From contig JAYKAV010002776.1 in NCBI GenBank assembly GCA_035582835.1, forward strand, positions 546,325 to 610,324: 64,000 bases of DNA. The letters run 5' to 3'. The DNA comes from Phoebastria nigripes (taxonomy: Eukaryota > Chordata > Aves > Procellariiformes > Diomedeidae). The stretch's first letter is position 1; the number at the start of each line of letters is the position of its first letter. The translations under genes and the position numbers were made by a program. The notes under the pieces are model-generated. The model did not search any database. It was not told where the DNA came from and saw only the letters and a program-made list of their open reading frames with translations. Shown in pieces: positions 23,501 through 35,290 of this stretch.

Positions 23501-24642
23501 GACCCCGGGCAAACCTAAGAGCTGGCAAGGAAGGCAGTTACAACACGGACTGAAAACTACCGTAGTTTGGGAGACAGCGACTCCTTCCCCATCCTACCCA
23601 GGATGAAAGNGGAAAGTTTGCGGCTCAGGCAATGGCGTTCAGCCCCTCAGGGCTAAGTGGGATTTCTCTCCTCCCAGCCCACTCACCGTGGCAGCCCGAG
23701 GCAGAGGCCGGGCAGAACGCCCCCCCCTCCCGAGCAGTCACCCGGTGCCGCAGCCCTCGCCCAGCCTGGGCCAGGCTCCGGCACAGCTCTGATCTGCAGG
23801 GGATTAATACGGCGGCCCCGCTCTTGTCATTGTTTCTAACATCACCGGGGATGGCGTCTGATGGGACAGACAGCGCGGGTTTGCCATTAGAGGAATGCTG
23901 ACCGCTGCAAAGTGAGACATGTTTGCCGGGGGGGGAAGTAATTAACCCTGTTCACGCACCTTACTGGACCAGTACATTAGTTGCCCCCCAGGGTCCATGT
24001 GCCACTGTGGCGGCGCAGACCCCGGCCAGCCCGCGAAGCCGGTTCCCGCAGCGGAGAGCCGGGACACCTCCCCGCGCCGCGCGTCCCGCGGGGGAGGCAG
24101 GGAGCGGGGCACCCCCCGGCGCCGAGACCTTCCTGCGGCATCGCCGGCCGGAGGAGCGACTTCCAAAACTTTCTCCGCTGCGTCCCGCAGGGGCTGAGCT
24201 CCCAGCCCCGGGCACGCCCGCAGCGGCAGCCACATAGCGCCGCTCCCCCGGCAAGCTGCAGCAAAGGGGGCCGCCGGTCCCGGGAGCCTAGGGGGGCCGG
24301 GGGCCCGGGAGCGGGCGGCGCGGAGCCCACGGTCTGGGCCGGGGCACGGCTCCCGGCAGCAGCGGCCTGGCCAGGCGCTGCCCCCCACGTCTTTCCCAAA
24401 CTTGCCCCGCGCTTGGCCGGGCCGGGCCGCGCCGGGCCCCGCCGGTGCCGGACTCGGCTTCGCTGCGGACAGCGCTTCCCGCCGCCGCCCCCGCTCAACC
24501 CGTCCCGCCGCCGCGCGGGGCTGAGCTGCGCGGCCGCGCCCGGCCCCGCCGTCCCTCCTCGCCACCGCAACAGCGGAGCGGGGGTAGCCCGGCGGCCCCC
24601 CACCCCCGGCTCCGCCGCTCCCGGGCCGCGAGCCGTCGTTAC

Positions 24643-24900
24643 CGTGCGCCACCGCCGCCACCGTGCCCCGGGCCGCCGATGCCATCCAGCCGCGGCTCGG
24701 CGCGGGATTTGCCCCGCCCGGCAGCCCCTCAGCTCCGCCTCCCCCGGCCGGCCACGTCGGTCCCGGCCTCCTCGGCACCAGCGTCGCCGCCCGGCGGGGA
24801 CCCGCCGCCGCGCGCGCTTCCGGCCGCCGCCGCGGGGGGGCGGGCGCCGGGCGCGCTTCCTGACGCCCCCCCGCCGCGCACGGCCCCCGCCGGCCCCGCG
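24643..24900 (-). other. SLC39A13: Predicted non-coding exon 1 of SLC39A13 (5' end approximate)
   Basis: Within the CpG island, the minus strand has GCGCACG|GTAACGACGG, a plausible donor at 24642-24641. This exon would splice to the acceptor at 17806. The human gene also has a non-coding first exon and starts translation in exon 2. The upstream end is a guess, because CpG-island promoters usually have dispersed start sites. Other donors in the island cannot be excluded without transcript data. Confidence 0.5.
24665..24681 (-). other. Start region of a possible uORF in the SLC39A13 leader
   Basis: The minus strand carries an ATG in the predicted exon 1 (plus-strand CAT near 24681), followed by Ala/Gly/Val codons to the donor at 24642. 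After splicing to 17805 it would run seven more codons and stop at the TGA 12 bases before the ZIP13 ATG, giving about 20 codons. It depends on the inferred splice junction. Confidence 0.4.
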
Positions 24901-27289
24901 CGGCCCCGAGCCGGGCCGGCGGGGCGGAAGCGGGGCTCGCCGGGCAGGGCCGGGCCTGGCCCCGCGCACTTCCCCGCCCCGACAGCCCCGGCCGAGGTGG
25001 GGCGGCCCGAGCTCCACCGCCGGGGCCCTCGGCGCCTCGGCGAGCCCCCGAGGGGCACGTCCTACCCCAGCGGAAACAAAGTCCTTGCGAACAACCCTTT
25101 GCAGTTCGCATCTCGTACGGATGGCGAGGTATTTTTACACATCCCCAGTACGAGCTTCTGGGCAGTGGGACAGAAACACGCATGCTGTGGAAGACCTGTC
25201 TTTCTAGAGTATGCTTACCGAGATCTTTTTACGTTTTGTTTTTTTTAAATCTAATTGGACTATAAATTCTTTGGGCTACAGATGTGTAAAGACGAGCACA
25301 GTGGAAGCCTGTTTTTGAGCAGAATTTCTGGAAGTTGTTAGAGCAGAAGAAAGTATGGCAGCCTCTAGGACTTAGCCTCCAAATGTTTTTAAAAGATACA
25401 ATGACTTTTAAATGTACTTGCTTCCTCCTTACAGGTTCATTGCAACCTTCATGATGACNCCTATATAACCCCAGGGCTCCATAAGCACTAGTGTCCTGAC
25501 TACTAGTGGTGAAGAATATCCACAGTTCTTACAGAGATTTGCAGAAACTGCATGTGCTCAAGAAACTAGGTCAGAGGAGAACAAAGATTGACTTTTATAC
25601 AAGCTGAGCTAGTTTGGAGCTACATGGTTTTCAATACAGACACTTTCCAAAATGTACCGATACACCTTTTAGTTCCACCTCTTACCATTTTCCCTGAGAC
25701 ACAGAACTTGTTTCTCACTCCAATTTTCGGAATGAATCCCATTCCCCAAGGAGACATTGCTGGTGCTGACGCTGACGCTTCTTTCTGCAGTTTCGCCCTA
25801 GCCTCATTACATCATACCAATGTCATGCCCTGGAGCAGGAGTTAGGAGTTAAGTCAGCCACAGGCGCCTGCACTGGTTTAGCTGCTCTTTCTGCTTTCAT
25901 GTAACGGGAACATAATCCTACATGCTACTGCACTGCAAATGCAGTTTAAGAAAAGTTATATCTTTCTCACTTGCAAGCAGAATGTTTATATAGGAAGCTG
26001 AATTCTGAAAGTGAATTTTTAAAGAAAAAGTATTTTGCATTTTGTTCTCAAGTTGTAAGATTTATGGTTCTTGTGTTCCACAGCTGCCTTCCAACTGCCT
26101 GAATAACTATCATCTTCCTGAGCCTTGCTCCAGTGGCACGGTTCCCTGTGCTGACGGATCGTACCTGTGATTATCACGGTTACAACAGGCACCTCCTCGG
26201 GTAAACCAAGCCACACGGAGAATTTCAGAATATTGCAATCAATAGTGGTATCATGGTCTCAGAGAAATGAGTGGAGTTTGCTTTTGACTTCAGTGATGTA
26301 GGCTTTCACACCAAGACTTTCATTTTTTATGACATCCCACCGTAAGCCAACACAGAAAGAATTCTGATGAAATGTGCACTCAGTAGCTCGTGCNATCAGG
26401 TGGCATCAAATGGAGCTTTTTCACAGCTGGTGGCCGTATAGTGAATTTTCAGTGATAGTCTAGAAATCAGTATGGCAAAATCAGAGTCCAGCAGGCTGGG
26501 TCCAAAAGGTGGTATTTTGTCACAATAGCAACTAGATGACTGGAGCAGGGAGCTGGGACCTTCTCCTGCCTCCCCCAAGCCACAGAGCTGCTTCAACCTG
26601 ATTTCTCCGAGAATGACGTTTAGGTTTCTGTATTCTTTACTGAATTATTTCCTCAGCTGAGGAGAAAAAAACCAGATCAATTTAAAGGCAGACTAACAAA
26701 ACCAGTCACCATATATCCAGTTCTCTTTGACTTGTAACTGATGTTCTTGTCTCTCTAACATCTTTACTTGGGTGTCTCCAATGCTTACCCTTGTTTACAA
26801 TCTTTGTGGTCTCTTGTGTCTTTCTTCCCAGAGTGGGGCAATGATGGAACTGAAGCAGCTTTCCAGAAAAAAAATGTAAACCCATTATAGCCCAATGGCA
26901 CCCATGAAGACAGAGGCGTGGGGTACACCTCATGCACAGCCCCCGAAGGCTGGCATGTTGTGCATCCACAAAAGCCAAGAGGTATCAGTGGAGCTTGGCA
27001 CATCTTTTGGGCAAATAATTTGTTTACTGAAAAATTCAGTCACTCAAAAGTATTAGTCAGTTAATAACAAAAGCTGCAAACAGATTTATTTTAAAAGCAC
27101 TACTTTTGATTTTTTATTGTTATTATTATTTTTTAAAGTGCCACTTTGATTGATAAAGTAGTACATTATTGGCTGGGTCACCGATCTGAAAAATCCGTTT
27201 AGAGNATTCAGGCTGAAAAAAAAAGATGGAATAAATGTAAAAGGAAAAATGGAAAATCAGTTATTCTCACACGCCTAATTGGTTCTTGA

Positions 27290-27520
27290 GGTTTCTGGAG
27301 TTTGTAGCTCACAGTTGCTCGGGAGCAGCTTGGTGCCGTGCTGGGAAAAGCGGCGATCCTGTGAAAGCTGTATTTCTGCAGAGACACCGCACGGAGGTGC
27401 TACCTGCCTGCAAAACGAGATCGTTGGGCGCGGAGCAACTTCCCCTTTCCCTGCCGGGGTTTGAGCTAAAGCGTCTTTCAGTGGGGAAATAGGGAATTTC
27501 ACCAGCGTCAGGGCAGGGAA
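27290..27520. other. CpG-enriched patch upstream of the SLC39A13 island
   Basis: About 230 bp with roughly a dozen CpG dinucleotides inside AT-rich, CpG-poor DNA, 2.2 kb beyond the main CpG island. It may be an outlying promoter or enhancer, or an old GC-rich repeat. No ORF or repeat family is recognised. Confidence 0.4.
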
Positions 27521-28394
27521 GAAGATATAAGCTGGTAGATTAGATCTGATCTTTCACACAGCTACTGGACACAAGCAATTAAACCCAAGGGTGATACTAC
27601 ATGAGTGGCCTTTGTAAAATACCCAAATGCCGTGGGGAGTTACCTGGCACCTTACAGCGAGAGCTTGGTAATGACTGGTTTTGCCATCGCAGTTTACAGC
27701 TCAGTGTGGTACCTGGGCTTTGTGTGCAGTCAGGGTTGGGGAATGAGGCTGGTATGGCTGTACTGCTGGTTGCCTCTCCTCATGAAGATGAGGTGGTGTG
27801 CTGGCAGGACGGGAACACCCCAAGCCCAGGGATGGTGCTAAACCCTCCTCCCGGTCACTCCAGCGCTGTGGGAGACTTTCCTTTAGCCAGGCACAGCCTC
27901 AGTGGGATTTAGGCCCTGAGTGTCTCATGAAAGCCTGGCAAGCATCTGTTTTGGTTGAAGGAGGGGACCCTCCGGAGGAGTCTGGCTCCCTAGCCAATGT
28001 GGGGGAGTGTTCTTTCATAGGAAGATATTTTGGCAGCTGAATTTCCACCATAAAACTTGCTAATAAAGGGATCAGAGTGGCTTAGGAAATTCACGCTTCC
28101 TCACACCTAACAGTGGTCTCTGCACTCTGTCCCCAGGATGTTCTTAAATAAATTTTTTCTTGTTGTACAGTCAGAAGCTCGCTTTTGAAAAAGGGTGGAC
28201 ATGAATGGTGCCCTGAGAGTGCACTAACTGCAAAGAAAAGGTACCAGAGCCTCAGCAAAACCTCTGGAGAGGGCCCATAAAAACATCTTTGGAGGGCCCA
28301 CATGTGTAAGACTAGATGTTAAGCACTGACAGATGGGGCACGGGCAAGCAGAGAAACAGGGACAGACCATGAATATGGATAGGGCAGGAAGATT

Positions 28395-28598
28395 TTAAAA
28401 AGTTTTTCCCAATAAAGGTGGTCAGGCACTGGAAGAGATGTCCAAGGTTGCTGTGGTATGTCNTGGAGATTTTCAGAAGTTCAGCTGGCCTCGACCTTGA
28501 GCAACCTGATCTAATTGTGAAGCTTTGAGCAGGAGAGTGGACTAAGTGACCTCCAGAGGTCCTTTCCAACCTAATGTTTTCTACGATCCTATGATTCA
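28395..28598 (+). mobile_element. CR1 LINE 3' end
   Basis: A clear CR1 terminus: GGTGGTCAGGCACTGGAAGA, then GCTGGCCTCGACCTTGAGCA and ACCTGATCTAATTG, then GAGTGGACTAAGTGACCTCC and AGAGGTCCTTTCCAACCTAA, ending in ACGATCCTATGATTCAG, a decayed pair of the 8-bp ATTCTATG terminal units. This is the youngest-looking CR1 in the window, but still 5'-truncated and dead. CR1 with this end is the standard LINE of birds and other sauropsids. Confidence 0.88.
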
Positions 28599-31500
28599 GA
28601 AAAAAACAGTATCAAGGGGTAAGAAGTGAATCAGAGGGAGAGCCCTCTAAGCGTGTGAAAGGAGCTGCAAGACCCCAGCAGTAGGCATTTTTGCCTGCTG
28701 TTTGGTGGGGGCCAAATGCAGTAACGCTACTGCCTGGAAGTCCTGCTCTGACTCATCCCAGGACACATTTCTGCAAGGCACAGCAGAAAAGGAGAAGTGA
28801 CTGCTGAGCCCTGAATGGGGGGGAGGGGAGCTGGCCCCATGGAAGCTCAGAACAGGGAATTTTAGTCTTACTCATCATATTATTTTTATATTTGGTTTTT
28901 CAGATGTAAACCTCAGTGTTTCTGTCAGCATATTAACTCTGTGTGCACCACAAGTTTGTCTGTTAGCCCCGGTGACTCCTTTATGCCTGCCATCATGCAC
29001 AGACGCACAACTTCCAGCTGGGAGCTCAGTCTGACCCACTGCACTTTACTAGTGTTTGTAGGGAATAAATGGACTGCCTGGTGAGCGCTATTTAATCTGG
29101 GCAGATTTCAGTGTCATGCTGGAGAAAGAAGAAGAAAGACGGGCCTGGTCTGGGAAAGATATAGCCAGAGAGCAGGTTAGGGCAGATGAGTGCAATGTGG
29201 CAGATGAGCCATAGAGGATTTACAGAAGTTAGAACTGAGATTCATCCTGAAAAGGTGCTCTACCTAGTCTTAACAAATGTAAGTGAGAAAAGGAAGGGAA
29301 ATCTATATGGCCGTGAACAACGAATAGTGCTGAAAGGTCTAGCAGAATCTAGACCTCTAGCAGAAGACCAGCATGNGTTTGTTCTTTGCTGAGGTTTCAG
29401 ACTTAAACGATGAGGCCACAATATTACCCTGCCAAGCTGGGTATCAGTGTGTGTTATGTGTTTGATACACGGTCTTTATCTTATATCTAAATGTAGTTAA
29501 TGCTGGGTTCTGACCATGAAAGAGGGTTTTCTTATGTTCTTCAGTGCTCAATAATGAAAACCCTGATTTCTACAACCTAGCACATCTTCTTCATGTCTCC
29601 GGGGTACAGCCCAAACAATGACTCCTGCCCTTCAGTTGACAGAGGACAGGCTGCAGTTCAGTATGGATGTTTCAGTATCAGTGTTGCAGGCATACAAATA
29701 CTTTATAACCAACAGTCACACTTTCCTTCTCTGCACAGAGTGAGGTCTACATCCCTCCCTAGTGAGGTCCATATTCTGAACGCTAGTGCCGAGATTCACA
29801 CTCTCAACTACTGCAAGTAGTGAGACCTGTGCTGTAACTCACCCTGAGTGCTGCAAGCTCCAGACTATGTACAGTGCTACATACCCTGTAAGTGGAGTAG
29901 CCATCACTTGGCAGAGTTGTAAGATTAGTGTTTACACTCTAAGGCATGGTGTGCAGAAAGGGTTAAATATCAGGCCCCTGTAATGAAGGGGTTCATGGAG
30001 TGCAAAAGGATCTCCAAAGCAGTAATACTGTGATTCAGACCAATGCGCACCTCAAGCCAGCAGAAACAGAATTAAATTCTCCAGCTTCTTAAATGCAGGA
30101 GGAACCATTATTAGTATTCACCGCTTAAATTCTAAGTCCAGGTATTATAGCCTAGTCCAGTTTTCTTCTAAAAAAAAAGGTCAGTGGTTTACAGTCTCCT
30201 TCCAGACGCTTGATGAATCTATGCGGTCTCCATTTGGGTAAAATACAAAACTACTCCATAGGTTGGTACAAACAGTTCTGTAAGAAGACCAAGGAGAACA
30301 TCTCCTGCTATGTTTCAATCTGACACGCTGCATTATGGAATACGTTCTCAAAGACGGAAGAAAATTATGAGATCAGGGTTTTTCCATTTCTGTTTGTCTA
30401 AGGTGACAGAAGTTGTATAAAGCTGGCACTAAAAAAAGTGCAATTGATAGCAAAGTTCATCTGAGGTACTTCAAAGTAGGTGGGGGAAGCCCTTTTTTTT
30501 CTTTTCTAGTTGGCAAAGAAGCCCAGGACTGGAGCAATAGTGGGAGTGCCACAGACAACACTGAAACTCAGTGGCAGACATTATTATGAAGGAGGACTCG
30601 GAACAAGAATAGCAAAAAGAATTGCCACTGAAGCTCAGCTAACATTCATTGTTACCAGTAATCTGAGAAACTTGAAGTTTTGGTTAAACAGAACAATTCA
30701 CATGCAAAATCCAAGATGAGCAATCCAGCACACTGCAATGGTTTCCTGGTGCTATGATCAACAATGAAAAGGTGCAGGCAGAAGTAAATTTAGCGGAGAC
30801 ACCAAGAGGAATGATTAGAAGAAGGAAACAAGCAGCCTGGGTCAAGAAAGATTGTGTAGAGACCAACTCAAAGTAAGTCTTAGGAGGAGAAAATTGGGAT
30901 GCAGGCACAGCATCTCAAAGATGAGGTCTAGAAAACTGATCTTAGTGTAGTTGGATATGGACGGTATCAGATACAACAGTGATAGAGAAAAGATAGCTGA
31001 GAAAAGTTGTGAGATACAGTACTGCCAAATCCTCTTTTCCCCCACAGCTTCAGACTAAGTGTTTTGTATTTTATCTTTTGTTTTGTGTTCTCAGAAGCCA
31101 AACCTCTTGGCATACTGAGAGGTCCTGTGGAATCTCAGTTTCTCTTTCTTTCAGAAGTTTTTTATCAGGCAGCTTGAAAAATTTGAAAACATGAAACTAA
31201 CAACATTGAAAAATCTGAACACAAAAAANGAGAACCCCAAATTAATATTTGAAGGATCTAAAAATGTTTTAACCAGCCATGACATTTTTAGGTTCATCCT
31301 GTATTTTTGAGCTTCACAAATTTTACACTATCAGAAATGGGGTATTCTCTGAACAGTGCACAGTGCATTTTTTCCAGCACAGGCATCTACTTACACTGAG
31401 CAAATGCATCTGCTGGTTGGCAGAGCCAGTGGCCCCACAAAGATCACAGATGCTGAGTTTGAAAGCNTATCTACCACCCTCATTTCTTGCTATTGCCACA

Positions 31501-33802
31501 GTCCTCTTCTCAGCAGTCTGGGGCTTTGCTCCCCTAATGCTGGACTTGTCCTACACAGCTGCCCACCCCTGATAACACAGCTGAGGAGCCCAGAGGAAGT
31601 TGTACAAGATGCTTTTGTCAACACTCCTTCCCACACAGACCATCTCCCGTCTCCTTTGTTACTGTAAATTGACATCAGAGCTGCTGAATCATTATACGGG
31701 AGTCACAAAAATGTTATTTATGCTGTAGAAACAAGGCCCCCTCCCTCTCATTGTTTCCTGCCTGTGTCAAAATGGAGTCACTGATTTTTGTCCTAGCTCC
31801 TCCTGCACTGGCACTTTGGGTGAAGCAGGTCGAGTTCTCCTCGTTCAGGCTAGGATAAAATCCATGTATAGACACGACCAAGATTTGATTCTGGCCTGCT
31901 AAAAGACAGCCTTGCTGAGCAGACACTGTCTGGACAGTTCACCATGAAAAGCCATTTGGAACCAGTTTCTAAGAGATTTGCCTACAAGGTCAGAGCCCCA
32001 AGGGAATTTTTCAAATTTGAAAAGTTGGCCTCCCACACAGAGGACTTATTTGCACTGCAAAAATATTTTGTTAGGGTGCTTAGTTACAACAGGCTTTATT
32101 CCTAAGATGGAGCTGAACTATGGTTTGCCTTTTCAGCACTGTAACTGGATTCCTAACAAACCAGAGTGTTGAGGAGAGAAAATGGTGCGGTACCTGGAAA
32201 GGGATGCATGGAATAGAACGACTTGGAAAGCATTAGACAACATAGAAAGACACAAGAAGGACACAGAAAAGAGAAGAAAGATGCAGGGGGAGCCATGGTT
32301 ATAGTCAGGGAGACATAGATGCCCAGAGACAAGAAGTTACGGAGAAATGAAATATTAAAAATATACAGGAAACGAGGGTAAGTTATGTCAAAGAGGAAGT
32401 CTGAGAGGCCTGGCAAAACACAAGGAAAGGAAGAGATTATTACCAAGCCATCCAAAAAACTTCATAATGATCAAAATTTTCTATGTATAACATCATAAGC
32501 ATTTAAAATTTTTATGTGCAGATAAGCTTTTCAAAGCCATATTTTCATAGCCCAGTGAGATTTAACTTTCCTACTTTAAACTAATACATAGACTCCATAT
32601 AGATTTGCTAAAGTATGCAGGGGAAAATTCCAGACTTAGACTGTCCAAACAGATTTATCAGGAAGATACCTATAGATCTCTTGCAGAAATTCAATTTAAA
32701 ACTGTGACATCAGTTAGGAAAATCTAGGAAAATTCATGAATGAAAAGAACTCATTTCATTCACAAATGAAAAGAAAGTTGTAATTTCTTTCACTGGAATA
32801 CTGTTCCTCTGCTGTTCTCTTCCAAATTCTTATTTTACAACCAGCTAACAAACAGACAAAGCTGTACTCAAAAAGAAAATATGGAAAAGCAATAAAGATT
32901 TCAGTTCTTCATTTACTGACAGTCTTCCCCACTAACTATGACTCACCCTAAGATTATCAAAATACATAATAAATTCAAAATAACAAACTACTCTGGAATT
33001 ATGAAATACTGTAGCTGACACAAATCATTGATTTTCAACACATTATGAAGTTGTTATTGTTGCTATTATTATTTTAGCAGTAGGTGAGAACAACATTTGG
33101 ATGAAATGATACATGTGCAAGAAAACTCTTGTAACCTAACTTGAAATCAAATGCAAAAAGTGAATGACAGAACCTATAGAAGAAATTATTGGAGAGAAAA
33201 GAAGATAAATTAAAAAAATATGGCTAGTGACTTACATTAACTGTGTGACTTAGGTCATGTGAAAAATTTCTTTTTTAACAACAAATGAAATCATCTCCCT
33301 TGCTCAGTTCAACTATCATTGTTTGGCTCATAGCACACTAAAACACAGTACAAAATTAAAAATACTTACACAGTCATTACTAAGTGGTCAGTTAAAAACA
33401 GACCTTAAAACTCTGCATAAACTTCCCTATCATGTGCTTTATGTATCTCATAGTTTCAAACATATCCATCCCAATTCTATTGAGAAAACATCCTGTTGTA
33501 CCACTATTATATGAAGGTTTCTAGAACTGTGCTATAATGTCATAGGCTGTTGAACTATCCTTCCTTTGAAATCTTTAGCATATGCTTAGTGAAGACAACA
33601 CCACTTTTGGCACCATATTTCCATTAAATGTAGGGCAGATTCAGGACCAAGTGGGTGATTTATGTCACATAACTGATAAAGGGTGAGTGACAGCAGTGAC
33701 ANCGGGAGGAAATCCTTCCCCAGACCTGTATGGATTTTAAGCTCTATAGCACAGTTTCAGCTGACTTTTCATTGTGGTAGTAGCATTTAGTGCTTATATT
33801 GC

Positions 33803-33818
33803 TTTTTTTTTTTTTTTT
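33803..33818 (+). repeat. Poly-T tract (16 T)
   Basis: A simple T run in AT-rich intergenic DNA. It could be a reverse-oriented poly-A tail, but no element is recognisable next to it. Confidence 0.85.
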
Positions 33819-35059
33819 AATCAACAGATCTCAAAACATTTTACTCTTCTTTAGACATGGTATTTTACTTCAAACGAGGCACCGAACATGTACACCCCAT
33901 GACCAACAGGGAAAATAAAGGCATAGAGAGTGCAAGTGGCTGGCTAATGAGTCAACGAGCCAGAAAATTAACCCAATATCCTAGATTACAAACCAGACAC
34001 CAAACAGTGGATCATACTCTCTTATGTTAGCATTTGCAATTCCATTTTCTTTTATGAAATCTACCTTTCCACAAAAGTAATTCAGAGGTTACAGGTAATT
34101 AAAGTGACATTTTTGCAAGTATTTGAGGATTGAAAGAGAACACCAAATGTAGTAGGATGAGATCTCAAGAGAGAGGTGGTCAGGAAAAGAGCAGAGCAAT
34201 GTGGCTTTAATACAAAGACAGGTAAAGGCAAAGGAAAATTTTGGGGGTTTGGAGGGCGATATTATTGGAAGCAGCAGATTAGTCATCTTTCATGTTGGGG
34301 AGGAGTTATTTATAGCTCTTTGTTTTCCACATGGTTTGCTGTGGGACTTTGACAGAAAACACATGGTTTTCTATGTTTGGCAAGATGGAGAAGATGATAG
34401 ACCGGGCTTAAGAGCCAGACGAGACTTCAGAGCTCTTATTTTGCCAATGCAATTAGTAGTTTTCCAGCTGTGGCTCTTCAAAAAACTTCCATTGAGTATC
34501 TTTAGTAGTTTATAATAGGATAAAATAAAAGGTTTTAATTTTGGATAGAATATTCTTGGACACTGAATGGCCATGAAATTTATCCAGTTACACATGGAAC
34601 ATTTACTTGGGATTTTTACCTCAGAATTAATTTGAAATTGGTCAGATTATCAGCAGGAAATCAGGATAACCCAAGTACAGACTTGTCACAAAGTCTTTAA
34701 AATTTGAACTTGTGTTTATCAACCGTTTAATACTCTCCATTCCTAAGGGACTGAGAGGATAAGCAGATGGTCTGCAAAGCAAAACTATAATATTTGGGGC
34801 TTGATGGGAGATGTGCATTTTGGCCAAGAGGCATGTACAGTCTTGCCTGCTATTTATTTCCTCTAACATTTAAGACACACATCCATCACTCAACAAATCA
34901 GCTGCAAAATAGCTGTACCTAGTCATCATATGCCTATCCTAGGATGGGCTTTGTCATGTAATTGAACCTGCTGTAGAACAACAAAGGAACAGTCATTATT
35001 TGGATAATACAGAGCAAAATAGTAGTTTGACAGGTCTTTCAAATACAGAGGACAGGCTT

Positions 35060-35290
35060 ATTTCTGTTGCAGGATGGACACAAGTTCAAATTAGAAAAGG
35101 TGAGGCAGAGACTGATATCTGAAAAGGCTTTTTCCCTGAGAGGTTATTTAAGAAGCACAAAATCTTAAGTCACCCACATCTGTCATGAAGGAGCTGCTTT
35201 TTTAAAGTCTGCTAAAAGGGGGCTGGCCCTGCTAACAGGCGAGGAGATGGTCTCAATGCACTAATGGTTCTTTCCATCCAAATTTCCTGT
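35060..35290 (+). mobile_element. Possible degenerate CR1 3' end
   Basis: Weak similarity in the right order: GGATGGACACAAGTTCAAAT with TAGAAAAGGTGAGGC, then AAGGAGCTGC...GGGGGCTGGCCCTGCTAA, ending in a segment like ATGGTTCTTTCCATCCAAAT. Suggestive of an old CR1, but too diverged to be sure by eye. Confidence 0.4.

Larger units (their letters stand above)
17806..24642 (-). other. SLC39A13: SLC39A13 intron 1 (after the predicted non-coding exon)
   Basis: About 6.8 kb. It carries most of the recognisable repeats of the gene: CR1-like fragments at about 18200-18640, 18880-19150 and 20120-20530, and the T19A17 palindrome at 19666-19701. All are inserted antisense to the gene. No further exon is seen. 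The 5' boundary depends on the exon 1 prediction. Confidence 0.65.
23990..25075 (-). promoter_or_regulatory. SLC39A13: CpG island, SLC39A13 promoter
   Basis: About 1.1 kb of very high GC and dense CpG with sharp edges, and a weaker GC shoulder from about 23690. It lies 6-7 kb upstream of the first SLC39A13 coding exon and has no other gene nearby on either strand. Long ORFs across it on both strands (up to 413 codons) come from stop-poor GC-rich sequence and are not genes. Confidence 0.8.

Noticed and set aside
23942..25183. 413-codon minus-strand ORF and overlapping 408- and 346-codon ORFs across the CpG island
   Set aside because: GC-rich sequence has few stop codons; all frames on both strands are open, the composition is Arg/Pro/Gly/Ala, and there is no family motif. 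This is the SLC39A13 promoter.
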